A DNA stretch of 64,000 nt, from NCBI RefSeq assembly GCF_021556485.1, contig NZ_JAKGBW010000015.1:1-64000 (forward strand). The letters run 5' to 3'. The stretch comes from Oceanobacillus alkalisoli. Lineage in GTDB: Bacteria > Bacillota > Bacilli > Bacillales > Amphibacillaceae. The translations under genes were made by a program, and so were the position numbers. The notes beneath the pieces are model-generated. The model was not told where the DNA came from, did not search any database, and saw only the letters and a program-made list of their open reading frames with translations. Shown in pieces: positions 26,138 through 35,152 of this stretch (the first letter of the stretch is position 1; each line of letters opens with the position of its first letter).

Positions 26138-28090
26138 TCATTTGAAATAAATTATATCTTTCCAATCAAATTGTTTATCTGTAATCCCTAATCTTTGAGC
26201 AGGTGTCAAAACCTTTTTATCCGCTGATTTAAAAGGGCGACAAAAGTTGTAGTAAGTTCTTAGAATTGTAATCGCAAATTGAGCATACTTCGGATTGAAG
26301 TTAGCGTAAATATAGCTCTTCTTATCACCACGAGCTGTTGTTAATGGTCTTTCAAGAGATGATATATAACGTCTTATCTGTTGAATAAAGCTATTGGTCG
26401 AATGGTCATTAACATTTAATAGCATCTTTGCGATTTCGTTTGGTTCCAGAGCAGATAAATCCGTTCTACAATCAACTGAATAAAATCCTTTATCCTTAGT
26501 GGCTAATGGATGTTTGATAGGGTTATCGGCATATTTGCGATATCTTTCTCCATCTTTACTAATAGCCTCTTCGTGGAATTGATGACTTGTTAGTAATTCA
26601 GTTAGATAATGAGATGCCAAAGTCCGTAGAAACTTTGTTTTGAATCCTCTGATATCTCCCCAATCGAGCAGTTCTGCTTTTGCTTGTCCGAATTCTTTTA
26701 AGCATTGTTTTCTGCTTTTCGTCTTGTTAACTTGGCAAATAAAATGATGTGCATCGCTCAACCTTAATTCTTTCGTGAATACTCTATAAAAGGCGTTTCT
26801 AATAGAGAAGTCATCATCACTAATCATTCGCCATTCGTCGGCATTAACCATTTGTTTAATTAACCAATAGTGAGCAGTTGTAGTATAAGGAGCATCAACA
26901 TTTAAACCATCGACAAATCTACTCCTATTAGTAATTTTCCCTAATTCGTGAAGATAAGCATTCCTATTTTCGCTATCGTTAGCGGATGGTTCTTGTGGAT
27001 AATAAGACCAATCTAACCTATCATTTTTACGACTAAAAGTATTGAGATGGTCTTCTTTGAATTTTCTTGTATCTTCATTTAATTCATCCATTGAAATATT
27101 CCAATCATAGGCAACATCAGAACGGAACACATATCTTGATAAGACCTCAGCAGATACAACTATATACGTTTGCATATTAAGGTCTTCAAACCCCGTATAT
27201 TTCTTTGAACCTTGTCCTTTCTTACGGACGTTATTTAGGTAGTAGTGCATCTTGTCCGTATTAAGCCACATCTCGTTAAATTTCTTTGTTTGAAGGGGTT
27301 GTGTCTCATATCGTTCTAAAAACTCCAAACAACGCCTATACAGCCACTCCAGCTTATGATAGTAGGTTCCAACTCCAATTCCTAAAATATCACAAGTACG
27401 ACTGACTGAAACCCTTCCAACAACCATCTTAGCGAACATTGGAAGAATGGTGTTCTTTTGTTGGTGATAAGTAGTGGTTTCTTCTCTTTTTGGTAGAACA
27501 TTAGTGAACTTCTTACACGCCTTACATTGATAGCGTTGAGATTTGCCCCTACTTTTCCCCCTTTTGTAAAATTGCTTCGGCTCATTGAATGGGGTTGATT
27601 CTTCTTCCGAGCAGCCTTCTTTATGAAATTGATAATCTGGCTCAACATCTTGGATGCTATTGATTTCTATAAGGCGTTTAATTTCTTCAACAACAGACCA
27701 ATTAGATAAAGGGGTTACTGTACAGTTTTGCGATACACCTCTGCCAATAGGATTGTCATTGCAGTACATACCTTTATGACCTTTATCTTTGGAACTACCA
27801 GTCATTTTATATCGACTTGGTTTCCCTTTTACATCTTTGAATTTGTGCTGTTCTTTCCCAAAATTACAACAAAACGGATTGATGCAGTAATTATATTGAA
27901 TGGGATATTCAGAACCGTTCCATTTAAAAGACGTTGGCAAGAACAACATTTTGTTATACCTTGTTGCAAATCGTTTTGGAGTTAATAAATCATATTGTTT
28001 AGCCCTATCTTTTAATTCTTCGTTTGAAATCGGAATTTTAACATCTACAATTTCATCTTCCTTCGTGGCTAATCTTTTAAGCTTGGTCAT
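26138..28090 (-). CDS. Transposase (DDE type with zinc ribbons) of the dfr-carrying element
   Basis: A large 650-residue protein. An N-terminal cysteine cluster (C69 and C74/C75 in YNYCINPFCCNFG, C110) and a second ribbon (C160, C189, C192 in YQCKACKKFTN) resemble the InsA-type zinc ribbon of IS1/IS1595-like transposases. A helix-turn-helix region follows (VSVSRTCDILGIGVGTYYHK, about 227-246). Candidate catalytic acids are D279 (WLNTDKM), D425-427 (MISDDDF) and E580 (SSLERPL), giving a DDE layout. The C-terminal TPAQRLGITDK segment also occurs in DDE transposases. I cannot name the IS family. It lies seven bases after the accessory gene and is probably translated with it. It occupies most of an element with 27-bp inverted repeats and a 9-bp duplication, and appears intact. 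Confidence 0.82.
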   Translation of the reverse strand: MTKLKRLATKEDEIVDVKIPISNEELKDRAKQYDLLTPKRFATRYNKMLFLPTSFKWNGSEYPIQYNYCINPFCCNFGKEQHKFKDVKGKPSRYKMTGSSKDKGHKGMYCNDNPIGRGVSQNCTVTPLSNWSVVEEIKRLIEINSIQDVEPDYQFHKEGCSEEESTPFNEPKQFYKRGKSRGKSQRYQCKACKKFTNVLPKREETTTYHQQKNTILPMFAKMVVGRVSVSRTCDILGIGVGTYYHKLEWLYRRCLEFLERYETQPLQTKKFNEMWLNTDKMHYYLNNVRKKGQGSKKYTGFEDLNMQTYIVVSAEVLSRYVFRSDVAYDWNISMDELNEDTRKFKEDHLNTFSRKNDRLDWSYYPQEPSANDSENRNAYLHELGKITNRSRFVDGLNVDAPYTTTAHYWLIKQMVNADEWRMISDDDFSIRNAFYRVFTKELRLSDAHHFICQVNKTKSRKQCLKEFGQAKAELLDWGDIRGFKTKFLRTLASHYLTELLTSHQFHEEAISKDGERYRKYADNPIKHPLATKDKGFYSVDCRTDLSALEPNEIAKMLLNVNDHSTNSFIQQIRRYISSLERPLTTARGDKKSYIYANFNPKYAQFAITILRTYYNFCRPFKSADKKVLTPAQRLGITDKQFDWKDIIYFK

Positions 28091-28096
28091 TGTCTA

Positions 28097-28333
28097 TCAA
28101 CCCACTCTATCTTTGATACCCATTTTTTCAACAATCCGCTTATTACTTCGCTTGTTGGCAATCCATTCAATAAACTTCTTATCGTCTAAAATGTTCAATA
28201 AGAATTCATCCACTGCTTCGCTTTCAGTACGCTCTGCATATTCAGCGTATTGCTTAACTATCACCCTTACTTGCTCTGATATTTCCCAATCCACAGACTT
28301 AGCGTTCTTATTTTTTGGCTCAAGAAATTGCAT
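28097..28333 (-). CDS. Small accessory protein encoded with the transposase
   Basis: A 78-residue, charged, mostly helical protein (MQFLEPKNKNAKSVDWEISE, then VRVIVKQYAEYAERTESEAV, with a basic C-terminus NKRSNKRIVEKMGIKDRVG). The WEISEQVRVIVKQYAEYAER segment looks like a ribbon-helix-helix or antitoxin-like DNA-binding start, but this is a weak impression. AAAAGGGGTG nine bases before 28333 favours this start over an in-frame ATG at 28393. It ends six bases before the transposase start, so the two are co-expressed. Likely roles are regulator of transposition or target-selection factor; no family is recognised. Confidence 0.6.
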   Translation of the reverse strand: MQFLEPKNKNAKSVDWEISEQVRVIVKQYAEYAERTESEAVDEFLLNILDDKKFIEWIANKRSNKRIVEKMGIKDRVG

Positions 28334-28491
28334 AGGAAAATGCACCCCTTTTTGCTTAGTAAATTGTAACCATTTTAACACACCAATTTGCATTCCTACA
28401 ATAATTATTTCACGTTCGCATTTTTATATACATTTTAACTTACATTTTGTGGTGTAAATTAACAACAAACGTTGATTTAACAATAAAAAAC

Positions 28492-28522
28492 GAGTATCAA
28501 ATTCAGTTGCAATTTGATACTC
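28492..28522. terminator. Hairpin near the right end of the element
   Basis: GAGTATCAAATT pairs perfectly with AATTTGATACTC around a 7-base loop, preceded by AAAAAA on one side. It would stop readthrough from the host gene into the transposase promoter region or act as an insulating end. Confidence 0.65.
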
Positions 28523-28543
28523 ATTTAGGTTTACATTTTCACT

Positions 28544-28570
28544 TTTTGTACTCCAAAACTGAACTACTTA
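28544..28570 (-). repeat. Right terminal inverted repeat
   Basis: The exact complement of 25295-25321, ending CTGAACTACTTA. CATTTT repeats at about 28421-28536 mirror the AAAATG repeats at the left end. Confidence 0.92.
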
Positions 28571-28868
28571 CAAAATGGCGAATGACTTTTTTATTGCGGG
28601 TAATGCCCACTGTGAATCATCCGTTCCCGGCCTGTACGGTGCTGGAGATATTTTAACTTTCGATGGGAAACTGAATTTGATTGCTGGCTGTTTTCAAGAT
28701 GCCGCAAATGCTGTGAACCGGGCGAAGCAATTTATTCAACCGCAGGCCGATGAATATGCGATGGTGTCCTCACATAATGATCTTTTTCAGAAGCGGAATC
28801 GGGAGTTGGTGGAGGAGATGATGAGGGAGGATATTTGCTGTAAGAAGTCTGTAAATCAATACGAATAA
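28571..28868 (+). pseudogene. Ferredoxin/flavodoxin-NADP reductase, 3' part
   Basis: After the right copy of the duplication (CAAAATGGC, 28571-28579) the reductase frame resumes as KMANDFFIAGNAHCES, followed by PGLYGAGDILTFDGKLNLIA, the second FAD-binding motif (GxYGAGD) and the family's helix contact, then a charged tail to 28868. An internal ATG at 28575 has no ribosome-binding site, so this segment is unlikely to be expressed by itself. It joins to codon 266 of the 5' part when the 25295-28570 element is removed. Confidence 0.9.
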
Positions 28869-28905
28869 ACTAGAGATATCGATAATATTAGTCTTGTAAT
28901 CAAAT

Positions 28906-28940
28906 AAAACACTCAGTGTTGAATTTAACCTGAGTGTTTT
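28906..28940 (+). terminator. Terminator of the reductase gene
   Basis: AAAACACTCAG pairs with CTGAGTGTTTT around a 13-base loop. Confidence 0.85.
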
Positions 28941-28964
28941 GCCCAATCTCTATTTTAATTAATA

Positions 28965-29082
28965 GAATGAATTTCATAATTACCAAAGTCGGCTTTTCCA
29001 TTACCATATGTAGTTGGGAACGAACTAACTCAACTACATATGGTGATGGTGAAGCATTAAATACGTATTATGAAATTCATTA
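28965..29082 (-). repeat. 118-bp palindromic MITE-like element, copy 4 (orientation B), target duplication AATA
   Basis: It reads GAATGAATTTCATAATTACC to ATTATGAAATTCATTA. AATA at 28961-28964 is repeated at 29083-29086. Its last three bases supply the TAA stop codon of the neighbouring minus-strand gene. Confidence 0.9.
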
Positions 29083-29460
29083 AATAATATATTCATTAAT
29101 GAGCTGATATACTTTTAACAGCAATTGATCCATGTTTTTATCTTTCATGAATCGTAATTCCACACGTAAACCACCAGATAAGAATAGCTTGATTTCTGAA
29201 TCTAAATCTAATCTACCAGCAGTCTCAATAGAATACGTGATGATATTTTTAAACGGTATAGAGAAATATTCTACTTTTTTCCCAGTAATTCCTTGCTTAT
29301 CTGCAATCAGGATTCGCTTGTCTGTGAATACGGCAATATCTCTTATTGTTTTCACACAAAATTGAACCTCTTCTTTAGGTGAAAGAAATTTAGCCATATC
29401 GTCCAAAAGGGGTATCTCATTGTAAAAGGTGAATACTTTGTGTTTCATTTGTTCTGCCAT
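29080..29460 (-). CDS. Bacterial PH-domain protein (PF08000-like)
   Basis: A 126-residue single-domain protein. VQFCVKTIRDIAVFTDKRILIADKQGITGKKVEYFSIPFKNIITYSIET is the core of the bacterial pleckstrin-homology (bPH_1) family, in which strand-strand turns with 'xxTDKRI' and 'IPYxxI' recur. The function is unknown; related proteins are small cytosolic oligomers induced by stress. AAGGAGGAACTAAA precedes the ATG. The stop TAA (29082-29080) is contributed by the end of palindromic element copy 4, so the natural C-terminus may have been altered by a few residues. No operon partners. Confidence 0.75.
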   Translation of the reverse strand: MAEQMKHKVFTFYNEIPLLDDMAKFLSPKEEVQFCVKTIRDIAVFTDKRILIADKQGITGKKVEYFSIPFKNIITYSIETAGRLDLDSEIKLFLSGGLRVELRFMKDKNMDQLLLKVYQLINEYII

Positions 29461-29586
29461 TTTAGTTCCTCCTTTTTGAAAAGACGAATCTATTATTTGC
29501 GGCTATTTCCCTATAAAGGAGTTATTATAACAGCTACAATAAAAAATAAGCTAAAGGAGGGATCCTTGGATAGACCCTTCCTATTT

Positions 29587-30297
29587 TTACACCGGTCGAA
29601 CCGTGATTTCATTAACATTTACATAATTAGGCTGGGTAACAGCATAGACGACAGCCTTTGCAATATCAGTTGGTTCAAGCTTTTTACGGCCATTCCAGCT
29701 GTTGTCACTGCTTAAGTTCGTATCGACCATGCCCGGTGAAATATTGGTTATTCTTACACCTGTTCTAGCGAGTTCTTTTTCTAATCCTTGAGAGATGACC
29801 CGGACCGCATGTTTTGTAGCGCTATAAACGGTATTTGTTTTTGTTACTTCAAGACCGGAAACGGAAGCAATATTGATAATATGGCCAGCCGACCGGGATA
29901 CCATAGAAGGTAAGACAGCATCGATGCTGTAAAGCGTGCCTTTCACATTCACGTCAATCATTTTTTCCCATTCTTCCACCTTGCCAGATTGTACGGTTGC
30001 TGTTAGCATTTGTCCAGCATTATTGACAAGAATGTCCACATTTCCTAGCTCCGTTTGTGCCTGTTCCACGAGTTGATTAACGTCATTCTTAGCGGATACA
30101 TCCGCCTGGACAGCAATGACTTTCACTTTTCCATTTGTTATTTCCGTAATTTCATTCTTTACTTCGTTCAACTTATCCATTCGGCGGGCGGCGAGGACGA
30201 TATTTGCCCCTTTACTTGCTAATTCCTTAGCAATAGCAGCACCAATTCCAGCACTGGCCCCTGTAACGATTGCTGTTTCCCCTTGTAATTTGTTCAA
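29587..30297 (-). CDS. Short-chain dehydrogenase/reductase
   Basis: A 236-residue classical SDR. The cofactor motif TGASAGIG is at residues 13-20, followed by AARRMDKL (Arg after strand 2 suggests NADPH), NNAG near 92, and catalytic Ser in INIASVSG, Tyr-x-x-x-Lys in YSATKHA and the PGMVDT loop. It matches YdfG/SDR-type oxidoreductases acting on small alcohols, 3-hydroxy acids or ketones; the substrate is unknown. The start is TTG at 30297 with GGAGGAGATTATC upstream. Transcription is towards the PH-domain gene, but a hairpin-like stretch lies between them. It is about ten residues shorter than typical but complete. Confidence 0.8.
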   Translation of the reverse strand: MNKLQGETAIVTGASAGIGAAIAKELASKGANIVLAARRMDKLNEVKNEITEITNGKVKVIAVQADVSAKNDVNQLVEQAQTELGNVDILVNNAGQMLTATVQSGKVEEWEKMIDVNVKGTLYSIDAVLPSMVSRSAGHIINIASVSGLEVTKTNTVYSATKHAVRVISQGLEKELARTGVRITNISPGMVDTNLSSDNSWNGRKKLEPTDIAKAVVYAVTQPNYVNVNEITVRPV

Positions 30298-30660
30298 GAT
30301 AATCTCCTCCTCCTAGTTGTCGCTACCATCTCGCTCTTTTATCTCTTTGATATGAAGGCGATTGAGGTTATTCTCAAATGGATAGCAAAAATAAAGCATT
30401 TGCACTAATTATTAAGCATTTGTTGTTAATACTCAAGGAGTATGCATACTTCGATGATTTTGCTAGATCTAAAGTATAGGCATTTCAGCAAGCTGATTAT
30501 CTTTGTGTATGTTTACATGGTGGGAACTAACGTTCCTGAATTTGTTTAATTTCGTGCTGGTAAGTGATATAATGATTTAAAAAATGGTACACCGCTAGTT
30601 ATTGAAGTACGAAGGAGGCTTTGAGATTAAAGATAGAAAAGTGCGAAGAAACATAACGTT
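30298..30660. other. Intergenic region, no gene seen
   Basis: This region is AT-rich with short repeats of AAGCATTTG (about 30393 and 30413) but no open frame, palindrome or recognisable site. It probably contains the promoter of the SDR gene. Confidence 0.4.
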
Positions 30661-31122
30661 ATGAAAGGAAGTCATCTAACTTATCAGAACTATGCTTCAA
30701 TGAATGATCAGGAGCGCTATGAATTAGCGGGAGGGAAACTGGAACTGATAAGTCCATCTCCTTCAACGACTGATCAACTGATAAACGCAGAGATTTATAA
30801 TCAACTATGCGAAAGGTTGTATGTCTAACTTCTTTATTTTTTTATGCCCCAGCCGATGTTATTCTTTCTCAAACAGAGGTCCGTCAGCCTGACCTTGTTA
30901 TGGTTTCGCGTCAGCGCGTGGAGATTTTGACAGACCGTGGCATTGAAGGCTCACCGGATCTTGTAATTGAAATCATTCCTCCTTCTCCTTGAAACAAGAT
31001 AAAACGAACAAGTTAGTTTCATATGCATATTTTAATATTCCTGAATATTGGATTGTTGATCCAATTGGGGGCACTTGAGCAATATATATTGAAAAATAAA
31101 CGCTTTACTATGAAACAAGAGT
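30661..31122 (+). pseudogene. Uma2-family endonuclease-like gene, frameshifted
   Basis: Frame one gives MKGSHLTYQNYASMNDQERY, then ELAGGKLELISPSPSTTDQL. A second frame reads PADVILSQTEVRQPDLVMVS, then TDRGIEGSPDLVIEII. A third gives TNKLVSYAYFNIPEYWIVDP, and the tail LEQYILKNKRFTM lies in yet another. These are the ordered motifs of DUF820/Uma2 proteins (YELxxGxL, QPDLxxV, GxPDLVIEI, Y...PEYWIVDP), a PD-(D/E)XK nuclease-like family. At least three frameshifts and a stop make it dead. Confidence 0.8.
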
Positions 31123-31136
31123 AAACGGTTTTGAAT

Positions 31137-31183
31137 AAAAAAGCAGCAATATCAGAAGGGATCTATCCTTCTAATACGCCGCC
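31137..31183 (-). terminator. Terminator of the LicR-controlled PTS operon
   Basis: On the minus strand GCGGCGTATTAGAAGG pairs imperfectly with CCTTCTGATATTGCTGC, followed by TTTTTT. Confidence 0.75.
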
Positions 31184-31221
31184 TTAATCTAGTTATTCAG
31201 GATTGCAACTTATAATTTAGT

Positions 31222-32577
31222 TTAAATTAGCGATTCTCCACCTTCTTCTTGCTTAACTAACTTATTGTCATACATCTTAATGAAGGGCAGCCAAACTATA
31301 AATGCTGCAAGAGCAGAAACCAATGCAACAATGATTGCCAAGTAGTCCCCACCTGTACTCAAGAAAGCTCCGGCACCAATTGGAGTAGGCCAAGGAAGTT
31401 GTGCGATGACAGGACCTATAATTTTTAGTTTGATCGCCCAATAACCTATTGATGCTGATACCATTGGTGCTAGGAAAAATGGGATTGCTAAAAAGGGATT
31501 ATAGACAATTGGTAATCCGAATATTAGCGGCTCGTTAATATTAAAAATACCAGGAGCAAGAGCGGCTTTGCCTAGAACCTTTAATTGCTTTGATTTAGCT
31601 AAAAATGCAATGAAAATACATAAGCCTAAAGTAGCCCCCGACCCCCCCATATAAACAAATGCATTTTGGAATTCGCCTGCAAATGGAATGTTTGCTCCAT
31701 CTATGTTAGATTGCAAGTTTGTTAGAACGATTGGTGTCAAGAAGCCTGAAATAATAGTTGCCCCATGAATACCTACAATCCAAAGAGCGGAGATTAAGAA
31801 GTAAATAATTAAAATACCTACCCAGCTACTTGTTAAATTAACAACAAAGCCAAAAGGAATTGCAACAATCTTAAAGATATCAGTCCCCAGTGCAACTAGA
31901 ATACCATTGATTAATAAAACAACAAAAGCTACTAGAAATGCCGGAATTAGGGCTGTGAATGACCTGGACACACCCTCTGGAACGGCCTCAGGCATTTTAA
32001 TAACCCAATTTTGTTTAACACACAATCTATAGACTTGCACCGCTATAACGGACATGATGATTGCTGTGAATATTCCTGTCGCTCCTAAGCGACTTACCCC
32101 ATCTGCAACCATTTCCCACCCATGGACAATTGTATTGTCTTCATCAATTAGATGTACGAGAGTCATTTTCCCATTCTCGATAACTAACTGAGGAACAGTC
32201 ATAAAAAATGCAAACAAAGATAGTAAAGCACCATTTAACGGGTTTAGGTTTAGCTCTTCTTCTTCAGCAAATATTTTTGTATACTCATACCCAATAACGA
32301 GGCCAAAATATAACGCTAATATTCCCATCGTTGTTTTGTTTGCTAACATATACAAATCACTAATTCTGAAAAATGTATTATCAAAAAAGCCCTCTAAAAA
32401 AGTAAATGTCTCTGGTAGTACGTTCAAGACTAAGAACATCGATCCTACAATTACAAACGGAATAGAAGCCATCCCTGCAGCCATTATGGCACGCACTATA
32501 CGGAAGGACGCAATTTTACCCATTGGACCCATTAGATATTTTTCTAAGAGAGCAAATACTTTATTTTCACTTTCCAT
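31222..32577 (-). CDS. celB: PTS system lactose/cellobiose-family IIC component
   Basis: A 451-residue membrane protein that moves and allows phosphorylation of a beta-glucoside such as cellobiose or lichenan oligomers. The N-terminus (FALLEKYLMGPMGKIASFRIVRAIMAAGMASIPFVIVGSMF) and the substrate region (GGSGATLGLCIFIAFLAKSKQLK and GIFNINEPLIFGLPIVYNP, with the conserved NEP motif) are diagnostic of this PTS family. It is the last gene of a six-gene minus-strand operon with separate IIA and IIB genes. A cre site and a LicR-like operator precede the operon. Symbol by family (also called licC). Confidence 0.9.
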   Translation of the reverse strand: MESENKVFALLEKYLMGPMGKIASFRIVRAIMAAGMASIPFVIVGSMFLVLNVLPETFTFLEGFFDNTFFRISDLYMLANKTTMGILALYFGLVIGYEYTKIFAEEEELNLNPLNGALLSLFAFFMTVPQLVIENGKMTLVHLIDEDNTIVHGWEMVADGVSRLGATGIFTAIIMSVIAVQVYRLCVKQNWVIKMPEAVPEGVSRSFTALIPAFLVAFVVLLINGILVALGTDIFKIVAIPFGFVVNLTSSWVGILIIYFLISALWIVGIHGATIISGFLTPIVLTNLQSNIDGANIPFAGEFQNAFVYMGGSGATLGLCIFIAFLAKSKQLKVLGKAALAPGIFNINEPLIFGLPIVYNPFLAIPFFLAPMVSASIGYWAIKLKIIGPVIAQLPWPTPIGAGAFLSTGGDYLAIIVALVSALAAFIVWLPFIKMYDNKLVKQEEGGESLI

Positions 32578-32599
32578 TGTAATTTCCCCTATCTAATTA

Positions 32600-33103
32600 T
32601 TAATTAATAGCTTGTTCATATTCCTTGATGCGTTCAAAATGTTTATCCTCATTATGTTTAATCGAATGTAAACGCTTGAGAGTGATCGCACTTAATATTA
32701 TTCCTAACATTAATATCGCTAAAATAAATAGTTTAGACGACCCTTTTTCAATTAGGAAAGGGTATAACTGGGTAAAGGAAGAAGAAAAATAAGTTGGTAA
32801 TAACAATATAATATTTATCACAAGTTGAATTTTAAAATAGAATTTTGTGTGTGTTGCATTATTAGTATGACTGCTAAATATTTTTACCTGTTCGGCAGCA
32901 CTCACAACAAATACGATGATTAATACCAATGGGATAAAGAATAGTGACGAATCACTCATCAATAATGAGATTAACCAATAAAAATTTGTAAAAAAGAATG
33001 ACGCGGATACATATCTTACAAGTAAATATCGATTAAAATACATTGATTTTACACTTAACTTTTTTCTGTTTTGTACTATCTGTGCCATTTCATCTTTTTT
33101 CAT
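32600..33103 (-). CDS. Unknown four-helix membrane protein in the cellobiose PTS operon
   Basis: A 167-residue protein with four hydrophobic segments (around residues 28-48, 53-72, 92-112 and 125-145), basic termini and an 'EHxxRIKEYEQAIN'-like tail. I recognise no family. It lies between the IIB and IIC genes, 22 bases before IIC. Its ATG at 33103 is preceded by AGAAGAGGGATTTAA, so it is clearly part of the operon. It could be a regulator of, or accessory to, the IIC channel. There is no evidence for catalytic motifs. Confidence 0.55.
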   Translation of the reverse strand: MKKDEMAQIVQNRKKLSVKSMYFNRYLLVRYVSASFFFTNFYWLISLLMSDSSLFFIPLVLIIVFVVSAAEQVKIFSSHTNNATHTKFYFKIQLVINIILLLPTYFSSSFTQLYPFLIEKGSSKLFILAILMLGIILSAITLKRLHSIKHNEDKHFERIKEYEQAIN

Positions 33104-33216
33104 TTAAATCCCTCTTCTATTAATCCAGCTCTCGCTACTAGCGTTTAGTAGCGGGGAAGCTGTTTATTAATAAGCGTGCCTTATTTCCACTCAATTGGAC
33201 TTAATCTAAGAGCAGA

Positions 33217-33540
33217 TCATTCATCCGGAAACTCTTGTAAAATCACATTCGCTAACTTTTCAATCCCCATAGGAATCGGAACATATGCCTGAGGTGGGAT
33301 GTTTACAACTGGTTTGCCTGAACGATCCCCGGCATCTTTAAGCCTTTTATAGTACATTTTTGTTTGAGGACTTACCAAAAATAAATCAAAATCACCTTTT
33401 TCAATCAGTTTTTGACCTTCATTAGCTCCTGTTGCTTCTAATTCAATATCATGACCCTCCTTTTTAAGAAACTCTGTTGTTTTCTTAGCCATTAAAGAAG
33501 ATGACATACCACCTGCACAAATAATTAACGCCTTTTTCAT
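33217..33540 (-). CDS. celA: PTS system lactose/cellobiose-family IIB component
   Basis: A 107-residue cytosolic phosphocarrier. MKKALIICAGGMSSSLMAKK holds the phosphorylated cysteine Cys8, followed by the P-loop-like GGMSS. FDLFLVSPQTKMYYKRLKDA and the VxIPPQAYVPIPMG stretch are typical. It passes phosphate from IIA to the sugar on IIC. The start at 33540 is chosen because GGAGGGATGTAAA precedes it; an in-frame ATG at 33555 would be upstream of that site. Partner genes are the IIA gene at 36505 and the IIC gene at 31222. Confidence 0.9.
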   Translation of the reverse strand: MKKALIICAGGMSSSLMAKKTTEFLKKEGHDIELEATGANEGQKLIEKGDFDLFLVSPQTKMYYKRLKDAGDRSGKPVVNIPPQAYVPIPMGIEKLANVILQEFPDE

Positions 33541-33632
33541 TTTACATCCCTCCATAGAAATATAATTTCGCTATTTAGAGGCTATCGTTAATCCAAGTAC
33601 CGAGACACCTTAACGACAGCGCTTACATTTGC

Positions 33633-35087
<1,455 letters not shown>

Positions 35088-35152
35088 TTAATTATGAATC
35101 CAATAAGTCCTCTTACGGTTCCGGAAATGTTTTCTCCAGAACCATATTCAAA

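Larger units (their letters stand above)
25295..28570 (-). mobile_element. 3,276-bp insertion element carrying a dfr cargo gene
   Basis: The boundaries are set by the 9-bp duplication CAAAATGGC and by a perfect 27-bp terminal inverted repeat (TAAGTAGTTCAGTTTTGG and onward), with weaker similarity beyond. Contents in order: an A/T-rich left end with several AAAATG subterminal repeats; a trimethoprim-type dihydrofolate reductase on the plus strand; a bidirectional terminator; a 650-residue transposase on the minus strand; a 78-residue accessory gene; and a right end with CATTTT repeats mirroring the left. Deleting the element and one duplication copy restores the host reductase frame exactly. 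It is a single unit with one transposase, not two flanking IS copies. The transposase family is uncertain (IS1-like zinc ribbon, DDE residues). Confidence 0.93.

Noticed and set aside
25295-28570. Composite transposon flanked by two IS copies
   Set aside because: Only one transposase gene is present and the 27-bp ends are at the outer boundary of the whole unit, so it moves as a single element.
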